Both the position numbers and the translations under genes were made by a program. From an uncultured Verrucomicrobiota bacterium (GTDB lineage: Bacteria; Verrucomicrobiota; Verrucomicrobiia; Limisphaerales; CAIQOK01): DNA of 43,961 nt. Below, in pieces: positions 17,132 to 26,034 of the stretch (the first letter of the stretch is position 1; the number at the start of each line of letters is the position of its first letter). Location of the stretch: positions 1-43,961 of the forward strand of contig CAIQOK010000034.1 in the NCBI GenBank assembly GCA_903873415.1. Reading direction: 5' to 3'. The notes beneath the pieces were generated by a model. That model ran no database searches. It saw only the letters and a program-made list of their open reading frames with translations, and had not been told where the DNA came from.

Positions 17132-18077
17132 TTTCGCATTCAAAAACAGCAAAGGAGTCAATATTGCCGCGACTCTGACGGGATTGATTCGGAACATCCC
17201 GGCCTACTGGCGAGGAGTGCGCACCCTCAAGGCGGTGGTGGAGGAGACCCGGCCCGACGTAATCATCAATTTTTTCGAGCCGCTCACAGGCCTTTACGCC
17301 TTTCTTCACCGAAAGCGCCCGCCAGTGGTGGCTATCGCCCATCAGTTCATGACCGGTCACCCGGACTACATCCGGGTTCCCGACATGCGGCTTCAGCAGT
17401 GGGTGATGAAATGCTTCGTGGCACTCGTCGGAAGTGCCTCGACCCGACTGGCGCTCTCCTTCTACGAAGCCAAGGATCTTCCGGATAAAAAAACCACTGT
17501 CTGCCCTCCGATCCTGCGACGCCAGATTTTCGAACTGCATTCCAATCCGGACGGGAAATTCGTCCTGGCCTACCTGCTTAACCACGGCTATGCCGAGCAG
17601 ATCATCCAATGGCATCGGAGCAACCCGGAGACCGTGCTGCATTGCTTCTACGACAAGCCCGATGCGCCGGCGGAATTCCGATACGACGAAACGCTGACCT
17701 TTCATCGACTGGACGGTGAAAAGTTTCTCCGTATGATGGCCGATTGCAAATATGTCGCCTGCACCGCCGGGTTCGAGTCCGTCTCCGAGGCGGCTTATCT
17801 GGGAAAACCGCTCTTTCTGATGCCGGTTGAGAACCACGTCGAACAAAAAATAAACGCCTTGGACGCCACCGCCATTGGATTGGGAATCCATGATACCAGC
17901 TTCAAGCTTGATCGACTCAGGGAGCTGCCGGACCGGCTGGAAAACACACGGTTCAGGGATTGGCTGCACCGGGCGGATAAGATTCTTATAAGGACCCTGG
18001 AAGACACCGTGCGACAGTGCGGTGGAGCCAAAAAAGCCACGCCGCCATTGCAGGAAGGGGTCGCCAAAACAGCCTGA
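16941..18077 (+). CDS. Glycosyltransferase of the MJ1255/VC2487 (MurG-like, GT-B) type
   Basis: A 378-residue GT-B glycosyltransferase. It starts MKIMLSILGEGRGHLTQA, the N-terminal loop of the MJ1255/VC2487 and MurG/UgtP-like families. The acceptor-side domain includes RPDVIINFFEPL and VAIAHQFM. The donor-binding half holds FHRLDGEKFLRMMADCKYV and the conserved TAGFESVSEAAYLGKPLFLMPVENHVEQKINA. It probably transfers a sugar from a nucleotide donor to a lipid or envelope acceptor. The ATG at 16941 lies inside the preceding LpxH-like frame, and the two are on the same strand, so a joint role in glycolipid synthesis is likely. A 13-C run lies 11 bp after its stop. Confidence 0.87.
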   Translation: MKIMLSILGEGRGHLTQAMAVKEMVEKAGHQITSVVFAAGPHRQVPPFFASAMRMPVTRIPTVDFAFKNSKGVNIAATLTGLIRNIPAYWRGVRTLKAVVEETRPDVIINFFEPLTGLYAFLHRKRPPVVAIAHQFMTGHPDYIRVPDMRLQQWVMKCFVALVGSASTRLALSFYEAKDLPDKKTTVCPPILRRQIFELHSNPDGKFVLAYLLNHGYAEQIIQWHRSNPETVLHCFYDKPDAPAEFRYDETLTFHRLDGEKFLRMMADCKYVACTAGFESVSEAAYLGKPLFLMPVENHVEQKINALDATAIGLGIHDTSFKLDRLRELPDRLENTRFRDWLHRADKILIRTLEDTVRQCGGAKKATPPLQEGVAKTA

Positions 18078-18088
18078 GCAGCCGAGCG

Positions 18089-18101
18089 CCCCCCCCCCCC
18101 C
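18089..18101. repeat. Homopolymer of 13 C
   Basis: An uninterrupted run of 13 C sits in the 76-bp gap between the glycosyltransferase stop (18077) and the GH1 ATG (18154). Such runs slip during replication and in sequencing. Here it could alter spacing in a promoter or leader, or change a longer in-frame GH1 N-terminus that is open from 18022. Confidence 0.9.
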
Positions 18102-18153
18102 TCCTGGCAGCCAAACCGCATCCACTCCGGAGCCTGTCCTGCGAACCCACTTC

Positions 18154-19416
18154 ATGGAGACCATAGCGACCCCAAGTCAACCCGGGAACCCACGGAAATT
18201 TCCTGAATCCTTCCTTTGGGGAACCGCCACAGCAACCACCCAGATTGAAGGCCATATCCAGAACGAGTGGACGGACTTTGTTGCCACAGACGGCGGCACC
18301 TGCCGGATCGCCTGCGACAGTTACCATCGCTACAGTGAAGACATCGATTGGATGGGGCGGCTGGGAGTCAACTCCTATCGTTTTGGTATCGAGTGGTCAA
18401 GGCTTCAGCACGCTCCCTTCGCACCGCTCAATCGGAATGAGCTGGAGCGCTACATCGATCAGATCGACCGGCTCCGTGCCGCCGGAATAAAGCCGATGTT
18501 GGTGCTGCATCACTTCTCCAATCCACACTGGGTCAACGCCGTGGGGGGATGGACTAATTCCAAAACCATCGCGGCGTTTCTGGATTATGTCCGGAAGCTC
18601 GTAAAAGCTCTGGAGGGGCGGATTGAGTTGTGGAACACGTTCAACGAACCGGACACCTACGCTTGTCTGGCTTATCTTCTGGGCGGATTTCCTCCCTGTA
18701 ACAAATGGAAGTTGCACCGGTTCCGCAAGGTGATCGGTCACATGGCCCGGGCGCACCAACAAGCCAGCCGGATCATCCGCACTGAGAGTGTGGGCGGAGA
18801 GAGAGCTCAAGTGGGTATCGCCAAGAACTGGACTTTTTTCCACGCCTACAAGCGGTTCTCCCCGTGGGACCGGTTGACCGCGGCAGCCTGCCACTACACC
18901 TTCAACAAGTTTGTGTTGGACGCGTTCATGGGAGAATCCCGTCGCCATGCGTCGACTTTTATCGGGTTGAATTATTACGGAAGGGTTCGCTTTCATCATT
19001 TCAGCGCGATGATTCCCGCCAGCGGTGCGCCAGTGAAGCGCCTGAAGGATTTTGGTTTCGTCTGCGACGACATGGTGGAGCGCTATCCCGAAGGATTAGG
19101 TGAAATTCTAACCTACCTTCAGCGCAAATTCCGCCTGCCCATCTACATCACCGAGCACGGAGCGGCCTCGGAAGATGAAACTTTCCGCGAGCGGGATCTG
19201 CTCAACAATCTCGGCGCCTTGCAGCGGGCCATCGCGCAGGGGGTGGACGTGCGGGGGTTTTACTATTGGTCGCTGCTGGACAATTTCGAATGGCAGTTCG
19301 GGTATTCGAAAAAATTCGGACTTTTGAGCGTGGACTTCAAGGACCCCCGCCTTCCCCGCAAAATGAAGCCCTTGGGCGAGGCGTATTCCAAAATCTGCCG
19401 GGCCAATGCCCTCTGA
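18154..19416 (+). CDS. Glycoside hydrolase family 1 (beta-glucosidase-like)
   Basis: A 420-residue TIM-barrel glycosidase without a signal peptide, so probably cytoplasmic. It starts with the usual FPESFLWGTATATTQIEG. The acid/base is E165 in NTFNEP, and the nucleophile is E334 in YITEHGAA, where most GH1 enzymes have TENG. The terminal DNFEWQFGYSKKFGL matches the sugar-recognition loop. The length is slightly short but complete for GH1. The substrate is unknown. Being behind an LpxH-like gene and a glycosyltransferase suggests turnover of a cell-made glycolipid or glycan as one option, and dietary beta-glucoside use as the other. An upstream in-frame start at 18022 would run through the poly-C tract and looks unlikely. 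Confidence 0.92.
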   Translation: METIATPSQPGNPRKFPESFLWGTATATTQIEGHIQNEWTDFVATDGGTCRIACDSYHRYSEDIDWMGRLGVNSYRFGIEWSRLQHAPFAPLNRNELERYIDQIDRLRAAGIKPMLVLHHFSNPHWVNAVGGWTNSKTIAAFLDYVRKLVKALEGRIELWNTFNEPDTYACLAYLLGGFPPCNKWKLHRFRKVIGHMARAHQQASRIIRTESVGGERAQVGIAKNWTFFHAYKRFSPWDRLTAAACHYTFNKFVLDAFMGESRRHASTFIGLNYYGRVRFHHFSAMIPASGAPVKRLKDFGFVCDDMVERYPEGLGEILTYLQRKFRLPIYITEHGAASEDETFRERDLLNNLGALQRAIAQGVDVRGFYYWSLLDNFEWQFGYSKKFGLLSVDFKDPRLPRKMKPLGEAYSKICRANAL

Positions 19417-19537
19417 GCCTGGCGGCTGGCAATGGATGGTTGCGTTGGCTGGCACGCATCCCGGTCAATGAGGGCATCCAAATCAATCCCCGCCTCAAAG
19501 CGGTTGGATTCGCAGTTCGGGAAGGGGTTTCGCGCGC

Positions 19538-20437
19538 TCAAAAGTCCGTCAGTTTCTCCAGTTCTTTCACCCGCTGATCGATCTGGCTGCGCTTGATCTT
19601 GGTGGTGCGGTTCAGTCCGAACCCTTCGCAGCAGAATGAGGCTGTCACGCTGCCGTAGACCATGGCGCGCCGGAGATGGTTTTCGATCGGGCCGCGGGCC
19701 GTTGCCAGACAGCCCATCATTCCGCCCACAAACGAATCCCCCGCCCCGGTGGGATCCACCACTTTGGATAACGGGTAGGCAGGACAGACAAAGAAGCCGC
19801 GCGGGCCGGAGAGGATGGAGCCGTGGGAACCTTTTTTCACGATGACGTATTTGGGTCCCATTTTGTGGATTTTTTTGATCGCGGCGAAGACGTTGTCCTC
19901 CTTGGTGAGCTGATGGGCCTCGCTATCGTTGAGCACGAAGCCATCGAGGCGTTTGAGCAGCTTAAGCAGGTCGTTGAGCGCGATGTTCAGCCAGAGGTCC
20001 ATGGTGTCCGCCACGACAAATTTGGGGCGGCGCATTTGGTTGAGGACGTGGTGCTGGAGGGCGGGGGCGATGTTGGCCAGCAGAACGAATTCCGAGGCCT
20101 GGTAGGCTTTGGGCAGCGCCGGGGTGAAGGTTTCGAACACGCCCAGCTCGGTGAGCAGAGTGCGCCGGTTGTTCATGTTCACCTCATATTCGCCGGACCA
20201 GTGGAAGGTTTTGCCTTCGAGCTGCTGGAGGCCTTCGAGGTCGATTTTATGGCGGCGGTAGAGGGAGAGGTATTTCTTTGGGAAATCGTCGCCCACCACG
20301 CCCACGAGCTTGACCGGGCTAAAGAAACTGGCGGCGACCGCCGCGTGGCTGGCCGAGCCGCCCAGCAGGCGCGGGTTTTCCCGATGCGGGGTTTTGATGG
20401 AATCCAGCGCGGTGGAACCGACTATTAAAACACTCAT
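19538..20437 (-). CDS. PfkB-family sugar/nucleoside kinase
   Basis: A 299-residue ribokinase-fold kinase. GGSASHAAVA near the N-terminus is the substrate-side glycine motif, and VVDPTGAGDSFVGG is the C-terminal anion-hole motif with the catalytic Asp. The ATP-side region reads YVIVKKGSHGSI. The start was set at ATG 20437 (MSVLIVGS), which begins the first beta strand; the open frame extends 26 codons further without similarity. The family phosphorylates ribose, adenosine, fructose derivatives and others, and I cannot choose between them. It is divergent from rimO (149-bp shared upstream region) and convergent with the GH1 gene. Confidence 0.9.
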   Translation of the reverse strand: MSVLIVGSTALDSIKTPHRENPRLLGGSASHAAVAASFFSPVKLVGVVGDDFPKKYLSLYRRHKIDLEGLQQLEGKTFHWSGEYEVNMNNRRTLLTELGVFETFTPALPKAYQASEFVLLANIAPALQHHVLNQMRRPKFVVADTMDLWLNIALNDLLKLLKRLDGFVLNDSEAHQLTKEDNVFAAIKKIHKMGPKYVIVKKGSHGSILSGPRGFFVCPAYPLSKVVDPTGAGDSFVGGMMGCLATARGPIENHLRRAMVYGSVTASFCCEGFGLNRTTKIKRSQIDQRVKELEKLTDF

Positions 20438-20586
20438 GCGAATGATGGTTGGCGAATTATTTGAACTATGGGTCAGAGAATAATGAGCCCTCAGGCTCCG
20501 GGCAAGCCTGTGCATGTGGGAAATGACGAAACTCTCCCCGCCACGGTTGCCTCCGCCTCCGCCATCCCTTAGGCTGAGGGCTCTTG

Positions 20587-22263
20587 ATGAAGAAAGAAAG
20601 CTCTGCCAAACAGCCCGTGCGGGTCGGATTGATCTCTCTGGGTTGCGCCAAAAACCTGGTTGACGCCGAGATTATGCTCGGTTCCCTCCTGAAACACGGC
20701 TTGGAAATCACCAACGATGCCGCCCAAGCCGATGCGGTGATCGTGAACACCTGTTCGTTCATCGATTCGGCCCAGGAGGAGAGCGTGGACACCATTCTGG
20801 AATCGGTGGCGCTGCGCGAGGCCGGGCACCGCGGTCAGGCTGTCATCGTGTCGGGCTGCCTGCCCCAACGGTTCCGCGACGAGTTACCCAAGCTCCTGCC
20901 CGAGGTGGACGCCTTCATGGGAATCGATCAGGTGGCGCAGGTGTCTGAGATTGTGGATAGGGCTTTGGCCAGCCGGGCTCAAAAAACGGCCAGCCAACCC
21001 AAGACCAAGGGAAACAAATCCAAGGTGGTCTCACGCCTCCACGAACTGGAGAAAACCCGCGGACTCCCGACGCACGAAAACGAAGAATCCCTCCGCGGCA
21101 CGCAAAAATTCGGCCGCACCAAAACCCTGCTCGCCCCCGCCCCCGCCGCCCCGCTGCTCGACGTCACCGCGCGCCCCACGTTCATCCCCGACTACGAGAC
21201 CCCGCGGTTCCGGCTCACCCCCAGGCATTTCGCCTATTTGAAAATCGCCGAGGGCTGCAATCATCCCTGCAGTTTCTGCATCATCCCCCGGATGCGCGGC
21301 GCCCATCGCAGCCGGACGCAGGCCGACATTGTGGCTGAGGCCAAGGCGTTGATCGCCGACGGGGTGAAGGAGATCAATCTGATCTCTCAGGACTCAACCT
21401 ATTACGGGCTGGATCTGAGGCCTAATCACAGCCGGGCGATTTCCTCGCCGGACAAGTTTTACGCGGCGGCCAAGGCGCTTTCGGCCGATGCGACCACCAT
21501 CTGCACCTTGTTGCGCGAACTCAACGGGTTGAAGGGCGATTTCTGGATCCGGCTGCTCTACACCCACCCGGCGCACTGGACCGACGAACTGATTTCCACC
21601 ATCGCCGCGTGCAAAAAGGTCGCCCGCTATGTGGACATCCCTTTGCAGCACATCCACGAAAACATGCTGGAACGGATGCGGCGCGAAACCTCCCAGCAAT
21701 ACATCGTGGATCTGGTGCGGAAAATCCGGGCGGGGATTCCTGGCATCAGCCTGCGGACCACTTTTATTGTCGGGTTTCCGGGTGAGACTGAGGCGAGCTT
21801 TCAGACGCTGCTGGATTTCATTCGCGAAACACGCTTCGAGCGGCTTGGTGTGTTTGCCTATTCCAAGGAGGATGGCACCCGGGCCGGACAGATGGCTGGA
21901 CAGATCTCCGACGCGGTGAAACAGAAGCGGCGTCAACGCGCGATGGCCGCCCAGCACGAAATCGCCGTTCAGATTTCCGAGGCCTTTGTCGGACGTGAAC
22001 TCAAAGTGCTCGTGGAGGGGTTGGCCACCTCCAAGCAGATTCAGGCCGCAAACATCAGCTCCTGGGAGCATGGACTCATGCGCGAGGGAGAGCAGCCCAG
22101 CCCAAAACTCAAGGGCCGCAATTTCCTGGTTGCTCGCGGCGAGGCCGACGCCCCGGACATCGACGGCCGGATTTATGTGCGCGGCAAACTGCCCGTCGGC
22201 GAGTTTGCACGGGTCAAAATCGTCGGGCACACCGATTACGATCTGATCGCCGAGCCGCTCTGA
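20587..22263 (+). CDS. rimO: Ribosomal protein S12 methylthiotransferase RimO
   Basis: A 558-residue radical-SAM enzyme that adds a methylthio group to the conserved Asp of ribosomal protein S12. The N-terminal MTTase domain has cluster cysteines C20 (SLGCAKN), C56 (VNTCSF) and C91 (SGCLPQR). The radical-SAM cluster motif is C224-NHP-C228-SF-C231. The C-terminus is a TRAM domain ending in VKIVGHTDYDLIAEPL, typical of RimO rather than MiaB. The protein is about 100 residues longer than usual. One insert (about 130-200, Lys/Ala/Pro rich) separates the MTTase and radical-SAM domains, and another (around residues 280-310) lies inside the radical-SAM barrel. ATG 20587 is preferred to TTG 20584. 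Confidence 0.95.
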   Translation: MKKESSAKQPVRVGLISLGCAKNLVDAEIMLGSLLKHGLEITNDAAQADAVIVNTCSFIDSAQEESVDTILESVALREAGHRGQAVIVSGCLPQRFRDELPKLLPEVDAFMGIDQVAQVSEIVDRALASRAQKTASQPKTKGNKSKVVSRLHELEKTRGLPTHENEESLRGTQKFGRTKTLLAPAPAAPLLDVTARPTFIPDYETPRFRLTPRHFAYLKIAEGCNHPCSFCIIPRMRGAHRSRTQADIVAEAKALIADGVKEINLISQDSTYYGLDLRPNHSRAISSPDKFYAAAKALSADATTICTLLRELNGLKGDFWIRLLYTHPAHWTDELISTIAACKKVARYVDIPLQHIHENMLERMRRETSQQYIVDLVRKIRAGIPGISLRTTFIVGFPGETEASFQTLLDFIRETRFERLGVFAYSKEDGTRAGQMAGQISDAVKQKRRQRAMAAQHEIAVQISEAFVGRELKVLVEGLATSKQIQAANISSWEHGLMREGEQPSPKLKGRNFLVARGEADAPDIDGRIYVRGKLPVGEFARVKIVGHTDYDLIAEPL

Positions 22264-22295
22264 TTCCCCGTTTCTAACCCAGACCGAATCTTTGC

Positions 22296-23267
22296 GTGCC
22301 GCTGCTTGAGGTCGAGAATTTAAAGGTGCATTTACCCGTGCGGCGGGGGCTCTGGAGTGGCGCCCAGGAATGGGTGAAGGCCGTGGATGGCGTGAGCTTC
22401 CAGATTGCCCCGGGCGAAACTCTCGGCTTGGTGGGGGAGAGCGGTTGCGGCAAGACCACTCTGGGTCGCGCCATTGTCCGGTTGATTGAGCCGACAGCGG
22501 GCAGGATTCTGCTGGAGGGTGAGGAGCTCACCCGGTTGCGCGGGGCCAAGCTGAGGTCGCAGCGGCGCCGCTTGCAGATGGTTTTTCAGGATCCCTACGG
22601 CTCGCTCAACCCGCGCCTGACGGTGGAGGGCATTGTGGGCGAAGGGCTGGACCTGCATCCGTTAAGCGACAGCCCGTCGGCGCGGCGCAAACGCATTGCC
22701 GAGCTGCTCTCAGCGGTCGGATTGGATCCCGCTTATTCCCAGCGTTATCCGCACGAATTCTCCGGCGGCCAGCGCCAGCGCCTGGGAATCGCCCGGGCTC
22801 TGGCGGTGGAACCTGATCTGATCATCTGCGACGAGCCGGTCAGCGCCTTGGATGTCTCGGTGCAGGCCCAGATCATCAATCTGCTGCAGGACCTGCAACA
22901 GGCCCGCGGTTTGGCCTATCTCTTCATTGCGCATGACCTCGCCGTGGTGGAGCACATCAGCCGGCGCGTCATGGTGATGTATTTGGGAAGAATCGTGGAA
23001 ACCGCAGAGGCCAGAACATTGTTGAGCCAGCCGCGCCATCCCTACACTCAGGCTTTGATCTCCGCCGTTCCGCAGGTGGACCCGGACATGCGCCGTCGGC
23101 GTATTCTTCTGTCCGGCGACGTTCCATCGCCGATTCATCCGCCGGCGGGTTGTCCCTTTCATCCCCGCTGTCCGGTTGCTGAGGTGCAATGTCAGTCGGA
23201 CATTCCTTTGCCGCAAGGCTCTCCTTCTGATCACCAGGTCGCATGCCATTTGGCCGCGCGGTTTTAG
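22296..23267 (+). CDS. Oligopeptide ABC transporter ATP-binding protein (OppF/DppF type)
   Basis: A 323-residue ABC ATPase with Walker A GESGCGKT (47-54), signature FSGGQRQR (155-162), Walker B LIICDE (175-180) and a switch His in IAHD. The C-terminal extension, with CPFHPRCP and a further Cys, is the oligo/dipeptide-transporter type that can bind a 4Fe-4S cluster. It starts at GTG 22296, 32 bp after rimO on the same strand. The matching permeases and binding protein (oppABC-like) lie about 6 kb away on the other strand. No OppD partner is visible in the window. Confidence 0.92.
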   Translation: MPLLEVENLKVHLPVRRGLWSGAQEWVKAVDGVSFQIAPGETLGLVGESGCGKTTLGRAIVRLIEPTAGRILLEGEELTRLRGAKLRSQRRRLQMVFQDPYGSLNPRLTVEGIVGEGLDLHPLSDSPSARRKRIAELLSAVGLDPAYSQRYPHEFSGGQRQRLGIARALAVEPDLIICDEPVSALDVSVQAQIINLLQDLQQARGLAYLFIAHDLAVVEHISRRVMVMYLGRIVETAEARTLLSQPRHPYTQALISAVPQVDPDMRRRRILLSGDVPSPIHPPAGCPFHPRCPVAEVQCQSDIPLPQGSPSDHQVACHLAARF

Positions 23268-23422
23268 GAGGAGTCTCCTTTCATAAATCGGCGTCCGCCC
23301 CCATCCTCGCTCTATACACCCCAAGGCATTCTGATTGCCGCCGCCGTTCCAGCAGAACAGGCCGAGTGAGTTGGTTATCGGCCCTGTGTTTCTTCAATCC
23401 GTCCGCTCCGCCTGCGCCGCTT

Positions 23423-24568
23423 TCATTGTTGGGTTGCCGCTTCGGCCCGGGCGGCAAGGATCCGCTGGCTGGGGCGGTAATTGGCGATGAAATCCCGGTG
23501 GTATTCGGCAAAACATCCTTCCGCGATGGCGGCCCGCGCATCCGCCATCACTCTTAAAACCAGATGGGAATTGTGCACGCTGAGCATGCGCAGGCCCAGG
23601 ATTTCATTGACGTTGAGCAGGTGCCGCAGATAGGCCCGCGTGAAATGCCGGCAGGCAAAGCACGAGCACCCCTCCTCAATCGGCGAGAAATCCATTTTGC
23701 AGGCGCCACCTTTCAGGCTGTAGGAACCGCGCCGCGTCATCGCCGTGCCGTTGCGCGCAATCCGCGTCGGCAGGACGCAGTCGAACATGTCCACGCCGCG
23801 GGCGATCAGTTCCACTAGTTGTGCCGGGGTCCCCAGGCCCATGGCGTAGCGTGCCTTGTTTGCGGGAAGCCATGCTTCGGCCAGTTCCACCGCCTTCATC
23901 ATCTCCGGCTCCGGTTCGCCCACGCTCACCCCGCCGATGGCGTAACCGTCAAAGTCCATCGACACCAAGGCCCGGGCGCATTCCTCGCGCAGGGCCGGGT
24001 CGCTCCCGCCTTGGACGATGCCGAAGACGAGCTGGCCCTCGCCGCGCGGTTGGGTTCGACATTCCCGAGCCCAGCGGATGGTGCGTTCGACGGCCATGCG
24101 CTGTTCCTTCGCGGGAGCATCGTGTGGCGGGCATTCGTCAAAGACCATGGCAATGTCCGAGCCGAGGGTGCGCTGGATTTCCATCGCCTCTTTGGGGCCG
24201 AGAAAGAGCGGTGACCCGTCCAAGTGTGAACGGAACTCCACGCCGTGTGCTTTGATCTTCCGGATTTTGGCCAGACTGAACACTTGGAACCCTCCGCTGT
24301 CGGTGAGGATGGGTTTGTCCCAATTCATGAAGCGGTGCAGGCCGCCTGCGGCGCGGATGATTTCCAGACCGGGGCGGATGTTCAGGTGGTAGGTGTTGCC
24401 CAGAATGATCTGGGTGCCCATCTCCAGCAGTTCGCGCGGGTCCAGCGCCTTGACGCTGGCCTGGGTGCCGACGGGCATGAACACGGGCGTTTCGATGACG
24501 CCGTGCGGGGTGGTCAGCCTACCCAGACGCGCTTTGGTATGGGGATCCGTTTTGAGCAGTTCAAACAT
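23423..24568 (-). CDS. tgt: Queuine tRNA-ribosyltransferase (Tgt)
   Basis: A 381-residue enzyme that swaps guanine for the queuosine precursor at position 34 of tRNAs with GUN anticodons. D90 in LTDSGGFQVFS (general acid/base), D263 in MFDCVLPTRIAR (nucleophile), and Zn ligands C301, C303, C306 and H332 are all present. The length and order fit bacterial Tgt throughout. The start MFELLKTD is standard. It is convergent with the OppF-type gene. No other queuosine gene lies nearby. Confidence 0.97.
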   Translation of the reverse strand: MFELLKTDPHTKARLGRLTTPHGVIETPVFMPVGTQASVKALDPRELLEMGTQIILGNTYHLNIRPGLEIIRAAGGLHRFMNWDKPILTDSGGFQVFSLAKIRKIKAHGVEFRSHLDGSPLFLGPKEAMEIQRTLGSDIAMVFDECPPHDAPAKEQRMAVERTIRWARECRTQPRGEGQLVFGIVQGGSDPALREECARALVSMDFDGYAIGGVSVGEPEPEMMKAVELAEAWLPANKARYAMGLGTPAQLVELIARGVDMFDCVLPTRIARNGTAMTRRGSYSLKGGACKMDFSPIEEGCSCFACRHFTRAYLRHLLNVNEILGLRMLSVHNSHLVLRVMADARAAIAEGCFAEYHRDFIANYRPSQRILAARAEAATQQ

Positions 24569-24705
24569 TGCGGGAAGGTTTTAACGGAAAGGAGGCCCCA
24601 GGCAAAGGCTCAAAGCATCCGGCACACCGTGTTTTCAGAGCGCTCCTTGGGGGGCCGCTATTGGAATGAGGCATTCCTCGAGAGGGGATAACCGTGTCAC
24701 CCCGC

Positions 24706-25410
24706 TCAATCCTCGGTTTGGGGTGCCGTCTCAGCCGCCGCATCCCCGGTCAGATCGCTGGCCGCTTCCATAATGGCGTAGTGGATGCCCAAATTGTGTT
24801 GGGCGGTTTTGTCGCCCTGACGCGCGGCGCGCAGAAACCATTTCACGGCCTCCCGCGTGTCTTGAGGAACACCCCGGCCGCTTTGATAGCACAGGCCCAG
24901 ATTGCATTGGGCTGGGGCTATTTCTTGATCGGCGGCAAGTCTATACCATTTCACCGCCTCCTCAAAGTCTTGCGCGACGACCCGGCCATGCTCGTAAAAC
25001 GTGCCCAGATTGAACTGGGCTTGAGGCTCCTTTTTTTCAGCGGCCGCCCGATACCATTTGAGCGCTTCGGCTTGGTTTTCCTCCACGCCGTCCCCTTTTT
25101 CGTAGAGAACCCCCAGATTGAACTGCGCCGCCGGATCCCCTTGTTCGGCGGCCTCACGATACCACCGAGCCGCCACGCCGGACTCTTGTGGCACACCCAG
25201 TCCGTTTTGGTAGCAGAAGCCCAAATAACATTGGGCGATGGAATCGTTCTGATCAGCCGCCTTGCGGAACCACTGGGCCGCCTGCTGCTCGTCGTGCGGG
25301 AGGCCCTGCCCGTTGAAGTAGCAAACAGCCAAATAGCGCTGCGCCTCGGCATCGCCCTCGGTGGCGGCCTGGCGAACTTCATCCACTGTCGACCATGTGC
25401 GACGGATCAT
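24706..25410 (-). CDS. Sel1-repeat (TPR-like) protein
   Basis: A 234-residue protein made almost wholly of five to six Sel1-like repeats of about 36 residues. Each has the pattern AxxGDxxAQxxLGxxYxxGxGVxxDxxxAxxWxRxAA. The repeats form a right-handed superhelix that usually serves as a protein-binding scaffold. There is no signal peptide, so it is likely cytoplasmic. The tail is short and acidic. The partner is unknown. It lies 137 bp upstream of tgt on the same strand, possibly co-transcribed. Confidence 0.9.
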   Translation of the reverse strand: MIRRTWSTVDEVRQAATEGDAEAQRYLAVCYFNGQGLPHDEQQAAQWFRKAADQNDSIAQCYLGFCYQNGLGVPQESGVAARWYREAAEQGDPAAQFNLGVLYEKGDGVEENQAEALKWYRAAAEKKEPQAQFNLGTFYEHGRVVAQDFEEAVKWYRLAADQEIAPAQCNLGLCYQSGRGVPQDTREAVKWFLRAARQGDKTAQHNLGIHYAIMEAASDLTGDAAAETAPQTED

Positions 25411-25549
25411 CGTTTCAGTTGGTTTCCTTTGGATGCCGGCCTCGTTTCTTGGGGCCTGAGTCCATGTGGCCCTCAGGATAGATCACGGTCTGCCGAGTTC
25501 AAGTTTCCTTTGGTGCCCACTGGTTGTGGTTAGTTATGAGTGGGGGAAA

Positions 25550-25624
25550 TGGTGGGCGCTGAGGGATTCGAACCCCCGACCTACTCGGTGTAAGCGAGAT
25601 GCGCTACCACTGCGCCAAGCGCCC
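25550..25624 (-). tRNA. tRNA-Val (anticodon TAC)
   Basis: A 75-nt gene with CCA encoded (plus-strand TGG at 25550-25552). The acceptor GGGCGCT pairs with AGCGCCC, with discriminator A. The D arm is GCGCAGTGGTAGCGC and the T arm is GGGGGTTCGAATCCCTC. The anticodon loop CTTACAC gives TAC. The relic-filled region lies on its 5' side. Confidence 0.96.
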
Positions 25625-25804
25625 TTCCATCCACTAACGATCAAGTATTAGGCCAAGCACCAAGGGCGCGGCAAGAATAAACCTCTAAACCGCCATGAAA
25701 CAGCTTGAGCCGGAGCGACGCACCGGCGTTCTGCAGACTGGCAATCCCGAGACCGCCGAACCCGGCAGGCAAACTTGACACTGTGTTGTGTGGATCGCGT
25801 TGCT

Positions 25805-26030
25805 TGCCGCATGGGACCGACCGCATCCGCGCCACTTACCGGCACCGCTGCCTGCGGTATGTGATGAACGAGAAGATGGCGAACCAAAGCCTGCGAGAGC
25901 GGTTCCGGCTTTCGCAAAAGAAGACGCGGTCGGTCTCACGGGCCATCCGAGACGCGGTGGATGCCGGAAAGATCAAACTGGCCAGCCCGGAGCAGACTTG
26001 CCGCGCTCGCGCCCTCATCCCGGCCTTTTT
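25805..26030 (+). pseudogene. Relic: C-terminal winged-helix part of an AAA_4/RecG-like protein
   Basis: The plus frame encodes DRIRATYRHRCLRYVMNEK, then MANQSLRERFRLSQKK and VSRAIRDAVDAGKIKLA. This matches the C-terminal end of AlbA_2/AAA_4 (RecG-like) proteins, in which NxSLRxRFGL and a winged helix follow ExDRIRAxYxHxxLRYV. The catalytic and N-terminal parts are absent. Intact relatives often sit in type I restriction loci. The fragment begins about 180 bp from tRNA-Val. Confidence 0.65.
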
Positions 26031-26034
26031 CCAG

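Noticed and set aside
16863-18164. A 433-codon open frame on the minus strand
   Set aside because: It is the shadow of the glycosyltransferase gene. No recognisable domain and no start context.
25550-25624. tRNA-Val as the integration site of the defence-like island
   Set aside because: Integrases normally target the tRNA 3' end, which here faces the Sel1 gene. The relics lie on the 5' side, and no direct repeat of the tRNA end or integrase gene was found.
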